A stretch of DNA of 39,060 nt, taken from Erysipelotrichaceae bacterium. GTDB taxonomy: Bacteria; Bacillota_I; Bacilli_A; Erysipelotrichales; Erysipelotrichaceae. The notes beneath the pieces were generated by a model that worked only from the letters and a program-made list of their open reading frames with translations, had not been told where the DNA came from and ran no database searches. Position 1 is the first letter of the stretch; each line of letters opens with the position of its first letter. The DNA lies in assembly GCA_003510215.1 (NCBI GenBank), contig DOKQ01000172.1, positions 1 to 39,060 on the forward strand, in the 5' to 3' direction. A program made the position numbers and the translations under genes. Shown piece by piece: positions 15,294 through 23,496 of the stretch.

Positions 15294-15884
15294 ATGATGT
15301 ATCATCAGTATCGACCAGGATATCTTGAAGTTATCTCTGGCTGCATGTTTGCAGGAAAGACGGAAGAACTTATCCGTCGTATTAAAGTTTTGGAGTTTGC
15401 CAAAAAGAAAATCTTGGTTTTTAAGCCAGCGATTGATAATCGCTATAGCAATACGAAGGTAGTCTCCCATTCAGGAAGCTCAGTTGAAAGTATTGTGGTG
15501 AGTTGTGCCAAAGATATTTTGGATTATGTAAATGATGATGTGGATGTCATTGCGATAGATGAGGTTCAGTTCTTTGATCGTGATGTTATCGGTGTCTGTG
15601 ATAAGCTGGCAAGAGCCGGCAAACGGGTGATGGCTGCAGGTCTTGACACTGATTTTCGTGCAGAACCATTTGGTGTTATGCCCGAACTGATTACTACTGC
15701 AGAGTTTGTTACAAAACTGACAGCTGTATGTACGGTGTGTGGCGCTCCTGCCACAAGAACCCAACGTTTAGTGAATCAGAAGCCAGCTTCTTATCTTGAT
15801 CCGATTATTCTTGTGGGAGCACAGGAAAGTTATGAAGCTAGGTGTCGCCATTGTCATACTGTAATTGATAAGCCTGAATTCTAA
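15294..15884 (+). CDS. tdk: Thymidine kinase
   Basis: This 196-residue type II thymidine kinase phosphorylates thymidine to dTMP with ATP in the salvage pathway. The P-loop is GCMFAGKTEE (residues 16-25), and DEVQFF near residue 89 is the Walker B region with the catalytic Glu. C146 and C149 (CTVC) with C184 and C187 (CRHC) form the structural zinc lasso. ATG 15294 is preceded by GAGGTGA; a second ATG follows directly and could also be used. The gene overlaps the MATE start by one base (TAATG). The rpmE-tdk order is as in Bacillus. Confidence 0.96.
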   Translation: MMYHQYRPGYLEVISGCMFAGKTEELIRRIKVLEFAKKKILVFKPAIDNRYSNTKVVSHSGSSVESIVVSCAKDILDYVNDDVDVIAIDEVQFFDRDVIGVCDKLARAGKRVMAAGLDTDFRAEPFGVMPELITTAEFVTKLTAVCTVCGAPATRTQRLVNQKPASYLDPIILVGAQESYEARCRHCHTVIDKPEF

Positions 15885-17263
15885 TGAACACATATGCATT
15901 AAAACTTAAAAGTTATATTGGTCCTAAGGACTTTTATAAAAAGGCCACATTTATAGCCGTTCCATTGGCGATTCAGCAACTGCTGAACAGTGCTATGGGA
16001 ATTGTGGACAGTATGATGGTTGCGCGAATTAATCAGGTTACAGCCGTTGGTACAGCCGCTCAGATTGAAATTCTGATGATGACCATAGGTTATGGTGCCG
16101 CAACCGGAGCTGCCATCTATCTGGCTCAGTTCTTTGGCTCCGGCGATAAAGTCAACCAAAGGAAATCCTTTGGATTTGGTATTATGCTGGTATCGATTGT
16201 GGCTGTGTTGTGGATGGGATTGGCGTTTTTTTTCGGCCCACAACTTATGGGATTTTACATTAAAGATTCGGTAGTTATCAGCAGCAGTGTCACTTACTTA
16301 AGCATCGCACTATTCTCATATCTACCTGGTGTACTAACGATGATGTTTAGCTTTGCGTATCGCTCAATTCAACGTACTGTAGTTCCAATGATTATCGGAA
16401 CTATCGCGATGATGCTCAATGTTTTCTTTAATTACGGACTGATATTTGGTAATTTTGGATTGCCTCAGCTTGGGATTCGTGGAGCAGCATTTGCAACGTT
16501 GATTGCAACCACATCGGGTCTTACGATGCATATCATTTATGCCTATGCAAGTAAGCAACCGTTTGTTGGAAACGTAGCTGAAATGTTTTCTCTTAAGCGT
16601 CAGATGGCAGATAAAATGTTTCGTCGGACCTTACCGCTGATATTAAATGAGTTATTCTTTGGATTTGGAAGCACATTGTATATTCGGGCATTTGGTCGAT
16701 TGGGCACACAGGCAATGGATAGTTATTATGTCGGAACTCAAATTGCCAATATATTTATGTTTGTTATTATGGGGATTAACAATGCGAATAGTTCCATGCT
16801 AGGGGCTGAACTTGGTAAGGGTGATTTGGAATCAGCTCGTGAAAAATCCAGATTTTTTGTAGGTATGGCACTGGTTGTTTCTCTAATTACATCGGTGGTT
16901 ATCCTTACTTCGGCTGAGTTTCTTGTGAGCTTGTTTGCACTGAGTGATGAAATGGTTGTGGCACAGTCTGTGCTTGTTGTGAAGGTGTTCAGTGTACGCT
17001 TGTCACTGCGAATGTTCAATGTTATTATTTTCTCGTCATTACGAGCAGGTGGAGACTCAAAGTATCTAGCCTTCTTGGATGCGGGAATCCTTTGGCTTGT
17101 CGGGCTGCCTCTGGCGTTTATTCTTGTGAATGTCTTTGGGATGACAAGTATTGCTTGGGTATTCTTACTTGTACAGATTGAGCAGGTCGTACGTGTATTG
17201 GTCGGAATGAGACGAATTGCTGGGGGCGCCTGGTTGAAAAATTTAACGCAAGAAATTGCATAG
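15884..17263 (+). CDS. MATE-family multidrug/sodium antiporter
   Basis: This 459-residue integral membrane protein has about twelve hydrophobic segments in two related halves, as expected for MATE exporters. The N-terminal PLAIQQLLNSAMGIVDSMMV and the internal ATGAAIYLAQFFGSGD segments are typical of the family. MATE proteins export cationic drugs or metabolites in exchange for Na+ or H+; the substrate here is unknown. The start codon overlaps the tdk stop (TAATG), so it is translated together with thymidine kinase. Bacillus has no such gene between tdk and prfA, so this is a local insertion into a conserved block. Base composition looks similar to its neighbours. Confidence 0.9.
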   Translation: MNTYALKLKSYIGPKDFYKKATFIAVPLAIQQLLNSAMGIVDSMMVARINQVTAVGTAAQIEILMMTIGYGAATGAAIYLAQFFGSGDKVNQRKSFGFGIMLVSIVAVLWMGLAFFFGPQLMGFYIKDSVVISSSVTYLSIALFSYLPGVLTMMFSFAYRSIQRTVVPMIIGTIAMMLNVFFNYGLIFGNFGLPQLGIRGAAFATLIATTSGLTMHIIYAYASKQPFVGNVAEMFSLKRQMADKMFRRTLPLILNELFFGFGSTLYIRAFGRLGTQAMDSYYVGTQIANIFMFVIMGINNANSSMLGAELGKGDLESAREKSRFFVGMALVVSLITSVVILTSAEFLVSLFALSDEMVVAQSVLVVKVFSVRLSLRMFNVIIFSSLRAGGDSKYLAFLDAGILWLVGLPLAFILVNVFGMTSIAWVFLLVQIEQVVRVLVGMRRIAGGAWLKNLTQEIA

Positions 17264-17275
17264 GAGGTTATAGAT

Positions 17276-18349
17276 ATGGAAGCAATGATTACTCGTTGTG
17301 AAAAAATGGTTGAGAGATACGAGGAGTTGGATCAGTTACTTATGAGTCCAGCTGTCTTATCTAACTCAAGAGAGTTAGCCAAGCTTGGAAAAGAGCAGGC
17401 TAAAATCCGCAATGTAGTTGAAGTATATCTTGAGTTTAAACAGATTTTGCAACATTATCATGATGCAAAAGAGATGCTTAAACTTGAGAAAGATGAAGAA
17501 ATGATTGCGATGGCTGAAATGGAAGTTGAAGAGTTGGAGCCGAAAATCGTAAAATATAGGGAAAAACTTGAAATATTATTAATTCCAAAGGACCCAAATG
17601 ATGATCATGATGTGATTGTAGAAATTCGTGGTGCTGCCGGCGGAGATGAAGGAAACATCTTTGCGGGTGATCTTTACCGGATGTATGTTCGTTATGCTGA
17701 ATCACAGGGATGGAAGACAGAAGTTCTTGAGGCTATTGAGGCAGAAGCCGGTGGTTATACATTAATTTCATTTTTTGTAAAAGGAGATGAAGTGTATCGT
17801 CAGTTAAAATTTGAATCAGGAGCTCATCGTGTTCAGCGTGTACCAAAGACAGAAACTCAAGGTCGCATTCATACCTCGACTGCGACGGTGCTCGTTATGC
17901 CTGAAACTGAAGAGGAAGATGTTGATATCAATCCGGATGACCTGACAATTGAAACACATCGTGCCAGTGGAGCCGGTGGACAGCACGTGAATAAGACTGA
18001 CTCAGCTGTACGGATTACCCATGTACCTACAGGGATTAGTGCCAATGTTCAAGAAGGTCGTTCCCAGCATGATAACCGGGACCGTGCTATGAAAATTATT
18101 CGTGCACGCGTATTGGAGTATTATATTGAAAAGGCTGAGGCGGAAAAAGGTGCCGAACGTCGCTCGAAGATTGGTCGTGGTGACCGCTCGGAGAAGATTC
18201 GTACATATAACTACCCTCAAAACCGTGTCACCGATCACCGTATTGGATTAACGATTAATCAGTTGGACCGGATTACTGAAGGTAAACTGGATGATGTGAT
18301 TGCGGCACTGATTGCTGAAGAGCAACGAATGAAACTGGCGGGAGAATAA
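17276..18349 (+). CDS. prfA: Peptide chain release factor 1
   Basis: This 357-residue factor recognises UAA and UAG stop codons and triggers hydrolysis of peptidyl-tRNA. The GGQ motif (residues 234-236, in GAGGQHVNKTDSAVRI) is the catalytic tip, and the GRIHTSTATV region precedes it. The N-terminal helical domain and length are standard for RF1. Its glutamine is the target of PrmC, whose gene begins two bases after the prfA stop. A GGAGG ribosome site lies before the ATG. The prfA-prmC pair is widely conserved. Confidence 0.98.
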   Translation: MEAMITRCEKMVERYEELDQLLMSPAVLSNSRELAKLGKEQAKIRNVVEVYLEFKQILQHYHDAKEMLKLEKDEEMIAMAEMEVEELEPKIVKYREKLEILLIPKDPNDDHDVIVEIRGAAGGDEGNIFAGDLYRMYVRYAESQGWKTEVLEAIEAEAGGYTLISFFVKGDEVYRQLKFESGAHRVQRVPKTETQGRIHTSTATVLVMPETEEEDVDINPDDLTIETHRASGAGGQHVNKTDSAVRITHVPTGISANVQEGRSQHDNRDRAMKIIRARVLEYYIEKAEAEKGAERRSKIGRGDRSEKIRTYNYPQNRVTDHRIGLTINQLDRITEGKLDDVIAALIAEEQRMKLAGE

Positions 18350-18350
18350 G

Positions 18351-19208
18351 ATGCTTACGTACAAACAACTTTTAAAAGAAGCGGCGGCAATATGTGAAGG
18401 AGCTCAAGTCAATGAGCAACTTTCACGTCGGCTTCTTTTGGAATTGTGCGATGAGTTTAACGTTGATCTTTATATGAACATTGATTTACCTGTGGATGTA
18501 TCGTTACAGGAAAAGTTTGACCGCTACCTGATTCGATTGTGTAACCATGAGCCATTAGCCTACATTTTAGGTTACGAATGGTTCTTTGGTCGAAAATTCG
18601 AATGTACGGAAGATGTTTTGGTACCAAGGGAAGAAACCGAAGAGTTGGTTGGCCACATACTGGCAGATATTGATGAGTTTTTTGATTCATTACCGATAAT
18701 GATTGCGGATGTAGGGACGGGGAGTGGTGCTTTGGCTATTACCACAAAGTTGGAACTGCAAGAATGTGATATGTTTGCCAGTGACATTAGTGTAGAGGCA
18801 TTATCAGTTGCTCAAAAAAATGCAGAGCAACTGGCTGCTAAGGTGACTTTCTTACAAGGGGACATGGCTCAGCCTTTGATTGATCAAGGAATTATTGTTG
18901 ATGTTTGCCTGTGCAATCCACCGTATATAAAAAACAGTGAAGAGATTCAACTTTCAGTACAAGCATTTGAGCCGCATGTTGCCTTATTCGGTGGGGTCGA
19001 TGGTTTGGATTTGTATCGCAGGATTTTGGATCAGGTTCCCCATTTTATGAAGCAACAGTCAATCTTGGCTTTTGAAATGGGATATGATCAGAAGGAAAGC
19101 CTTGTTTATGAGGTAAAGAGTCGCTTTCCAGACTCACATGTGATTGTTCGACAAGATATTAACGGGTTGGACCGGATGTGTTTCGTCTATTTCAATCGTT
19201 GTTTTTAG
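18351..19208 (+). CDS. prmC: Release factor glutamine methyltransferase
   Basis: This 285-residue SAM-dependent enzyme methylates the glutamine of the GGQ motif in RF1 and RF2. An N-terminal helical domain is followed by the Rossmann methyltransferase fold with the SAM site ADVGTGSGALA and the diagnostic NPPY motif (CNPPYIKN, about residue 190), which binds the target Gln. It follows prfA with one intervening base, so coexpression with its substrate is assured. The last codons run into the terminator. In Bacillus spoIIR comes next; here it does not. Confidence 0.96.
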   Translation: MLTYKQLLKEAAAICEGAQVNEQLSRRLLLELCDEFNVDLYMNIDLPVDVSLQEKFDRYLIRLCNHEPLAYILGYEWFFGRKFECTEDVLVPREETEELVGHILADIDEFFDSLPIMIADVGTGSGALAITTKLELQECDMFASDISVEALSVAQKNAEQLAAKVTFLQGDMAQPLIDQGIIVDVCLCNPPYIKNSEEIQLSVQAFEPHVALFGGVDGLDLYRRILDQVPHFMKQQSILAFEMGYDQKESLVYEVKSRFPDSHVIVRQDINGLDRMCFVYFNRCF

Positions 19209-19228
19209 CATCTTCGGATGTTTTTTTT
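19207..19228 (+). terminator. UUCG-loop terminator after prmC
   Basis: AGCATC pairs with GATGTT (one G-U pair) around a TTCG tetraloop, followed by a run of T. The prmC stop codon TAG ends inside the 5' arm. Confidence 0.85.
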
Positions 19229-19259
19229 GTACCGTATAACCTATAAAGAACCAGATGAT

Positions 19260-19270
19260 TATGATAAAAT
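19260..19270 (+). promoter_or_regulatory. Possible -10 region ahead of tsaC-rpiB
   Basis: TATGATAAAAT offers overlapping -10 hexamers (TATGAT and TAAAAT with a TGA extension) between the prmC terminator and the next gene. No convincing -35 is seen, and the start site cannot be fixed. It is proposed because a terminator lies upstream and a long operon downstream. Confidence 0.35.
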
Positions 19271-19285
19271 AAGGAAGTAATGGTG

Positions 19286-20359
19286 ATGAAAATGAAAACT
19301 GAACGTTTACACAGACAAGATATGAATCGAGTGGTTGAACTACTTCAAGCAGGGAAGATTGTAGCATTACCCTCGGATACTGTCTTTGGGTTGGCGATTA
19401 GTATCAATCACATTGAAACTATCGATCGGTTGAAGGAAGTGAAACACCGTCAGGATGATCGACCTTTTCCTGTGCTGGTAAGTTCAAAAAGCCAAATCAA
19501 TCAGTTGGCTCTGCTTTCAAGAAGAGATGTTAAGCTTGTTCGACATTGGATGCCGGGTGCAATGACTCTCATCGTAAACAAAGCGCAAGGGGTCGATAGT
19601 CGTGTGACTTCTGGTAAAGGGACCATAGCCATTCGTATGCCGGATGATCCCTGGCTCATTGATTTAATCCGAAAGGTGGGTTATCCACTTCTGATGCCAA
19701 GTGCCAATATTACTGGGGAAAAAGAGGCTCGAAGCAGTGATGAGGTATTGGCGTACTTTGATGGATTGATTGAAGGTGTGGTTGAAGGAGAGAGTTTGCT
19801 TGATGTGTCATCTACGGTGATTGATGCTTCTAGCAAAAAATTGGTTGAGGTTCGAAAAGGCCCGATATCACTAAATGAAGTAAAAAAATCATTACTACAA
19901 GGAGGAAATATGAAAATCGCGTTAGCAGCGGATCATGGTGGGTATCAGTATAAGGAAATACTTAAACAGAAGTTGGATGAATGGGGATATGAAGTTGAAG
20001 ACTTCGGAACACACAGTGAAGATAGCATGGATTATTCTGATGCGGTTTATCCAGCCGCGAAAGCAGTAAGTGAAGGACGATGTGATCGCGGAATCATTTT
20101 CTGTGGTACAGGTATTGGTGCGTCTATAACAGCAAACAAAGTACATGGAATTCGATGTGCATTAGTCAATGATGTTGCGGTGGCAGAAGTAACTCGCTTA
20201 CATAATGACAGCAACGTTCTGGCCATGGGAGGTCGGGTGATTAGTGAAGAAACGATGGTGCAAATTTCCAAAACATGGTTAGATACTTTATTCAGTGAAG
20301 ATGAAAGACACCAACGTCGAATTGATAAGATTGCTGCTATTGAAAAGTTGGAGGAATAA
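19286..20359 (+). CDS. Fusion of threonylcarbamoyl-AMP synthase (TsaC) and ribose-5-phosphate isomerase B
   Basis: One open frame of 357 residues encodes two enzymes. ATG 19286 lies eight bases after AAGGAAG; ATG 19280 and 19292 are alternatives. Residues 1-208 form a TsaC/YrdC domain, with LPSDTVFGLA, LMPSANITGE and SSTVID, which makes threonylcarbamoyl-AMP for tRNA t6A modification. From residue 209 (MKIALAADHGG) comes a complete RpiB of exactly 149 residues, with catalytic-type FCGTGIG, which interconverts ribulose and ribose 5-phosphate. In Bacillus the two genes are separate, with ywlD and ywlE between them. The frame passes through an intact Shine-Dalgarno and ATG for RpiB at 19899-19912, so a free RpiB may also be made. 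The TsaC part lacks the C-terminal Sua5 domain of Bacillus YwlC. Confidence 0.88.
   Translation: MKMKTERLHRQDMNRVVELLQAGKIVALPSDTVFGLAISINHIETIDRLKEVKHRQDDRPFPVLVSSKSQINQLALLSRRDVKLVRHWMPGAMTLIVNKAQGVDSRVTSGKGTIAIRMPDDPWLIDLIRKVGYPLLMPSANITGEKEARSSDEVLAYFDGLIEGVVEGESLLDVSSTVIDASSKKLVEVRKGPISLNEVKKSLLQGGNMKIALAADHGGYQYKEILKQKLDEWGYEVEDFGTHSEDSMDYSDAVYPAAKAVSEGRCDRGIIFCGTGIGASITANKVHGIRCALVNDVAVAEVTRLHNDSNVLAMGGRVISEETMVQISKTWLDTLFSEDERHQRRIDKIAAIEKLEE
19899..19912 (+). promoter_or_regulatory. Internal ribosome site and ATG for RpiB inside the fusion gene
   Basis: AAGGAGG (19899-19905) is followed four bases later by ATG (19910), in frame with the upstream TsaC. Translated through, it encodes the linker QGGN-M. 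The ATG is the exact start expected for a 149-residue RpiB. Confidence 0.8.
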
Positions 20360-20362
20360 AAG

Positions 20363-21586
20363 GTGTTGGATCAAAAGATTGCATTTGCAATACAACAGGA
20401 AAGAGATCGTCAAATTCATAACATCGAACTGATTGCTTCCGAAAACTACGTTTCGAAAGATGTGTTGGAAGCTATGGGAAGTATATTGACGAACAAATAT
20501 GCAGAAGGATATCCAAACAAACGTTATTATGGCGGATGTGAATACGTAGATATCATTGAAGACATCGCAAGAGATCGTCTCAAAGAATTATTCAAAGCGG
20601 AGCATGCGAATGTTCAACCACACTCCGGTTCTCAGGCAAATATGGCTGTCTATATGAGTGTGTGTGAACCGAACGATAAGATACTTGGTATGGATTTAAG
20701 TTCTGGTGGGCATTTGACTCATGGTCATCCATTGAATTTCTCAGGCAAACTTTATCAGTTTTATGGATATGGTGTAAAAAAAGAAGATGATACGATCGAT
20801 TATGAGCAAGTCCGAGATCTTGCGTTACATATTCGACCCAAGTTAATTGTGGCGGGAGCCAGTGCTTATCCAAGAGAAATTGACTTTAAGCGATTTAGAG
20901 AGATAGCAGATGAAGTTGGTGCGTATCTGATGGTAGATATGGCCCATATCGCAGGATTAATTGCAGCGAATGTTCATCCAAGTCCTGTACCTTATGCAGA
21001 TTTTGTCACATCCACAACTCACAAAACACTTCGAGGACCTCGTGGTGGCATTATTCTTTGTAAAAAGGAATATGCGTCCATCATCGACCGGATGGTTTTC
21101 CCTGGGATACAGGGAGGGCCACTCATGCATATTATTGCGGCTAAGGCAGTGAGTTTCCATGAAGCGATGCAGGACGGATTTGTGGACTATCAGAAACAGG
21201 TCATTAAAAATGCGAAGGTTTTAGCAGAGGAGTTGCAGAATTTAGGATTTAGAGTAGTTTCCAACGGAACAGATAATCATCTGGTTCTTGTGGATGTTAA
21301 AACCAACTTTAATTTAACTGGTAAAGAAGCTGAAATCCGATTGGACCGGGTATTTATTACCTGTAATAAAAATACGATTCCATTTGATACGGAGAAACCG
21401 ATGATTACCAGCGGTATTCGTTTAGGTAGTGCAGCGATGACAACAAGAGGATTCAAGGAAGAAGAATTCAAAAAGGTAGCTTCCTGGATTTATAGAGTGA
21501 TTAAAGACGGAGATAATCCGTCCATATATGAGGAGGTAGCGGCTGAAGTTCGGGCGTTGACCGAAAAGTTTACATCAAACATTTAG
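20363..21586 (+). CDS. glyA: Serine hydroxymethyltransferase
   Basis: This 407-residue PLP enzyme interconverts serine plus tetrahydrofolate with glycine plus methylene-tetrahydrofolate, the main source of one-carbon units. K221 in TSTTHKTLRGPRGG forms the PLP Schiff base; SENYVSKDVLEAMGS and YAEGYPNKRYYGG are typical N-terminal signatures. The start is taken as GTG 20363, seven bases after GGAGGA; TTG 20366 is possible. The gene is three bases after tsaC-rpiB and 13 before upp, with no terminator on either side. The order rpiB-glyA-upp-atp is as in Bacillus. Confidence 0.97.
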   Translation: MLDQKIAFAIQQERDRQIHNIELIASENYVSKDVLEAMGSILTNKYAEGYPNKRYYGGCEYVDIIEDIARDRLKELFKAEHANVQPHSGSQANMAVYMSVCEPNDKILGMDLSSGGHLTHGHPLNFSGKLYQFYGYGVKKEDDTIDYEQVRDLALHIRPKLIVAGASAYPREIDFKRFREIADEVGAYLMVDMAHIAGLIAANVHPSPVPYADFVTSTTHKTLRGPRGGIILCKKEYASIIDRMVFPGIQGGPLMHIIAAKAVSFHEAMQDGFVDYQKQVIKNAKVLAEELQNLGFRVVSNGTDNHLVLVDVKTNFNLTGKEAEIRLDRVFITCNKNTIPFDTEKPMITSGIRLGSAAMTTRGFKEEEFKKVASWIYRVIKDGDNPSIYEEVAAEVRALTEKFTSNI

Positions 21587-21599
21587 GAGGAAATAAATT

Positions 21600-22220
21600 A
21601 TGTTACATGTATTAAACCATCCATTGATTACACACAAGCTGACTCAAATGAGAAAAGTTTCTACCGGAACCAAGGATTTTCGAAATAACCTGGAAGAAGT
21701 TGCAGGACTGATGGCTTATGAAATTTCACGTGATTTACCGTTGATTCCAACCACAATTGAAACACCTATGGGTCCATGTGATACATTTGAATTGGCAAAG
21801 GATGTGGTTTTAGTACCTATCCTACGTGCTGGACTGGGAATGGTTGATGGAATTCTGAGTTTGATTCCAACAGCAAAAGTAGGACATATTGGGCTATATC
21901 GTGATGAGGAAACCTTTGAGCCTCATGAGTATTATGCTAAGTTTCCTTCGAATTTGACAGATTCAACTGTGATGGTTCTTGATCCGATGCTGGCAACCGG
22001 CGGTAGTGCTTCCGCAGCAATTGAGATGCTCAAGCGCCGTGGCGTTAAAAACGTGAAACTTGTATGTCTTGTAGGAGTTCCTGAAGGTGTTTCAAGAATT
22101 GAGAAAGACCATCCTGAGGTAGATATCTATCTAGCTGCTCTTGATGAAAAACTGAATGAGATTGGTTATATTGTTCCTGGTCTTGGTGATGCCGGGGATC
22201 GTATTTTCGGGACAAAATAA
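21600..22220 (+). CDS. upp: Uracil phosphoribosyltransferase
   Basis: This 206-residue salvage enzyme converts uracil and PRPP to UMP. The PRPP-binding motif is visible in LDPMLATGGSASAAIEML, and the uracil-binding C-terminal region in GYIVPGLGDAGDRIFGTK. A strong AGGAGG lies before the ATG. Its stop codon overlaps the ATG of atpZ (TAATG), so salvage and ATP synthase genes are translationally linked, as well as probably co-transcribed. Length and position are standard for Bacillota. Confidence 0.97.
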   Translation: MLHVLNHPLITHKLTQMRKVSTGTKDFRNNLEEVAGLMAYEISRDLPLIPTTIETPMGPCDTFELAKDVVLVPILRAGLGMVDGILSLIPTAKVGHIGLYRDEETFEPHEYYAKFPSNLTDSTVMVLDPMLATGGSASAAIEMLKRRGVKNVKLVCLVGVPEGVSRIEKDHPEVDIYLAALDEKLNEIGYIVPGLGDAGDRIFGTK

Positions 22221-22408
22221 TGAATCGAAGCATGCTCAAAGCCTTAGAGCTGGGGTTTGCGATTAGTGGTATGATATTGTTTGGGGCACTTGGTGGAATT
22301 TGGCTGGATCAGTGGTTAAACACAACTCCTATATGTACATTTATTGGGATATTTGGTGGTGTAGCAAGTGCGTTCAAGTATCTGTTGGATTGGACAAAAG
22401 AGAATTGA
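22220..22408 (+). CDS. atpZ: AtpZ-like membrane protein of the ATP synthase operon
   Basis: This 62-residue protein has two hydrophobic helices (about residues 8-28 and 34-52) joined by WLDQWLNT. This corresponds to the AtpZ/ATPase_gene1 family found at the head of many F-type ATP synthase operons. AtpZ has been linked to assembly of the enzyme and, in alkaliphilic Bacillus, to Mg2+ supply together with AtpI; its role here is inferred only from the family. The start overlaps the upp stop, and it ends one base before atpI. Confidence 0.8.
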   Translation: MNRSMLKALELGFAISGMILFGALGGIWLDQWLNTTPICTFIGIFGGVASAFKYLLDWTKEN

Positions 22409-22409
22409 T

Positions 22410-22769
22410 ATGGATGCATATATAAAAAGAGGGATTAAGGTCACTCTGATCATTTCGATGATGTTAGGTTTAATTCTTATGTTCATTCAACTATCCTTTG
22501 CTTTTGGATTATGGCTTGGAAGTGTGGCTGGATTGATAAATATGTTAATAACTTCAAGTTATTATGCAGACTTATTGTTTGAGGAAGAATTTTCAGTTGT
22601 GAAATATGGTCTATTTTTTCTGATTAAATTAGGATTCATCAGTGGAAGTCTGTATTTAGGGATTATTTTCCCTAACTATGTGAATATTTTCATGGTAGCA
22701 TTAGGGTTAATTATGTTAAAATTATGTTTGTATGTAACGGAGTTTTACATACGTAGACGAAAGGAGTGA
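22410..22769 (+). CDS. atpI: ATP synthase protein I
   Basis: The start is taken as ATG 22410, one base after the atpZ stop, although the frame is open upstream; this gives 119 residues. Four hydrophobic segments and a basic C-terminus (YIRRRKE) fit the ATP synthase I/AtpI family, a chaperone-like protein that helps assembly of the c-ring. The ribosome site is weak (AAGAGA), consistent with a low-level assembly factor translated by coupling. The assignment rests on topology and on its position between atpZ and atpB. Confidence 0.8.
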   Translation: MDAYIKRGIKVTLIISMMLGLILMFIQLSFAFGLWLGSVAGLINMLITSSYYADLLFEEEFSVVKYGLFFLIKLGFISGSLYLGIIFPNYVNIFMVALGLIMLKLCLYVTEFYIRRRKE

Positions 22770-22776
22770 TGCTTTG

Positions 22777-23478
22777 ATGATAGTTGGTGCGACGATTACG
22801 TTTCAAGTTGAAGTTCTATCGATCCTGATTATCTCAGCGATTATCTTAGGGCTTATACTGGCAGTAAATCGAGCAGTCAAAAAGGCAGATCCACTGGATC
22901 AACCGAAAGGAATCTTATTGCTGGCGGTTATCTATGTAAGAATGATGTCAGGTTTGGCAAAAGACAACATGGGGAATATCGTAGGTCGCAACTATGCACC
23001 TTACTTAGGAATTCTCGCATTGTATCTTGCGCTTGCGAATCTTTCGGGATTGTTTGGAATGCCTGCACCGACAGCAAACTTTAGTGTGACACTCACATTA
23101 GCGTTGATTACATTTATTATGATTCAAAGGATGAGTATCAAATCGATTGGTTTCTTTGGCTATATTCGCAGTTTCTTCGAGCCACATCCACTTTTCTTTT
23201 TGATGAACTTCTTTGGTAAAGTAGCTCCGCTGATTTCAATGTCCATTCGTTTATTCGGTAATATTACGAGTGGGACGATTATTATGGTGCTGTTTTACGC
23301 CTTTACCGGATGGGTTGCTGCTTTAGTGCCAATCATTGGAGTGATTGACTTCGTAGGTCCAATCGTAGCTCCGGTATTGCATTTCTATTTTGATGTGTTT
23401 GTCGGTTTAATTCAAATGTATATTTTTATATCATTAACATCGGTATTTATTGGGAACGAGTATTCCCAACCAGAATAA
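22777..23478 (+). CDS. atpB: ATP synthase subunit a
   Basis: This 233-residue membrane subunit of Fo forms the ion half-channels beside the c-ring. The essential arginine is in SMSIRLFGNITSG, and the EPHPLFFLMNFFGKVAPLIS stretch of the conserved fourth helix precedes it. The start is taken as ATG 22777 (ten bases after AAGGAG); TTG 22774 is in frame and slightly closer to the ribosome site. The C-terminal VLHFYFDVFVGLIQMYIFISLTSVFI is typical. The gene opens the standard order a-c-b-delta-alpha-gamma-beta-epsilon. Confidence 0.96.
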   Translation: MIVGATITFQVEVLSILIISAIILGLILAVNRAVKKADPLDQPKGILLLAVIYVRMMSGLAKDNMGNIVGRNYAPYLGILALYLALANLSGLFGMPAPTANFSVTLTLALITFIMIQRMSIKSIGFFGYIRSFFEPHPLFFLMNFFGKVAPLISMSIRLFGNITSGTIIMVLFYAFTGWVAALVPIIGVIDFVGPIVAPVLHFYFDVFVGLIQMYIFISLTSVFIGNEYSQPE

Positions 23479-23496
23479 AAAAGGAGAGAAAAAAAT

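Noticed and set aside
15899..16243. 114-residue minus-strand ORF inside the MATE gene
   Set aside because: It is an antisense shadow of a clearly coding membrane protein; low-complexity His/Asn/Thr composition and no start signals.
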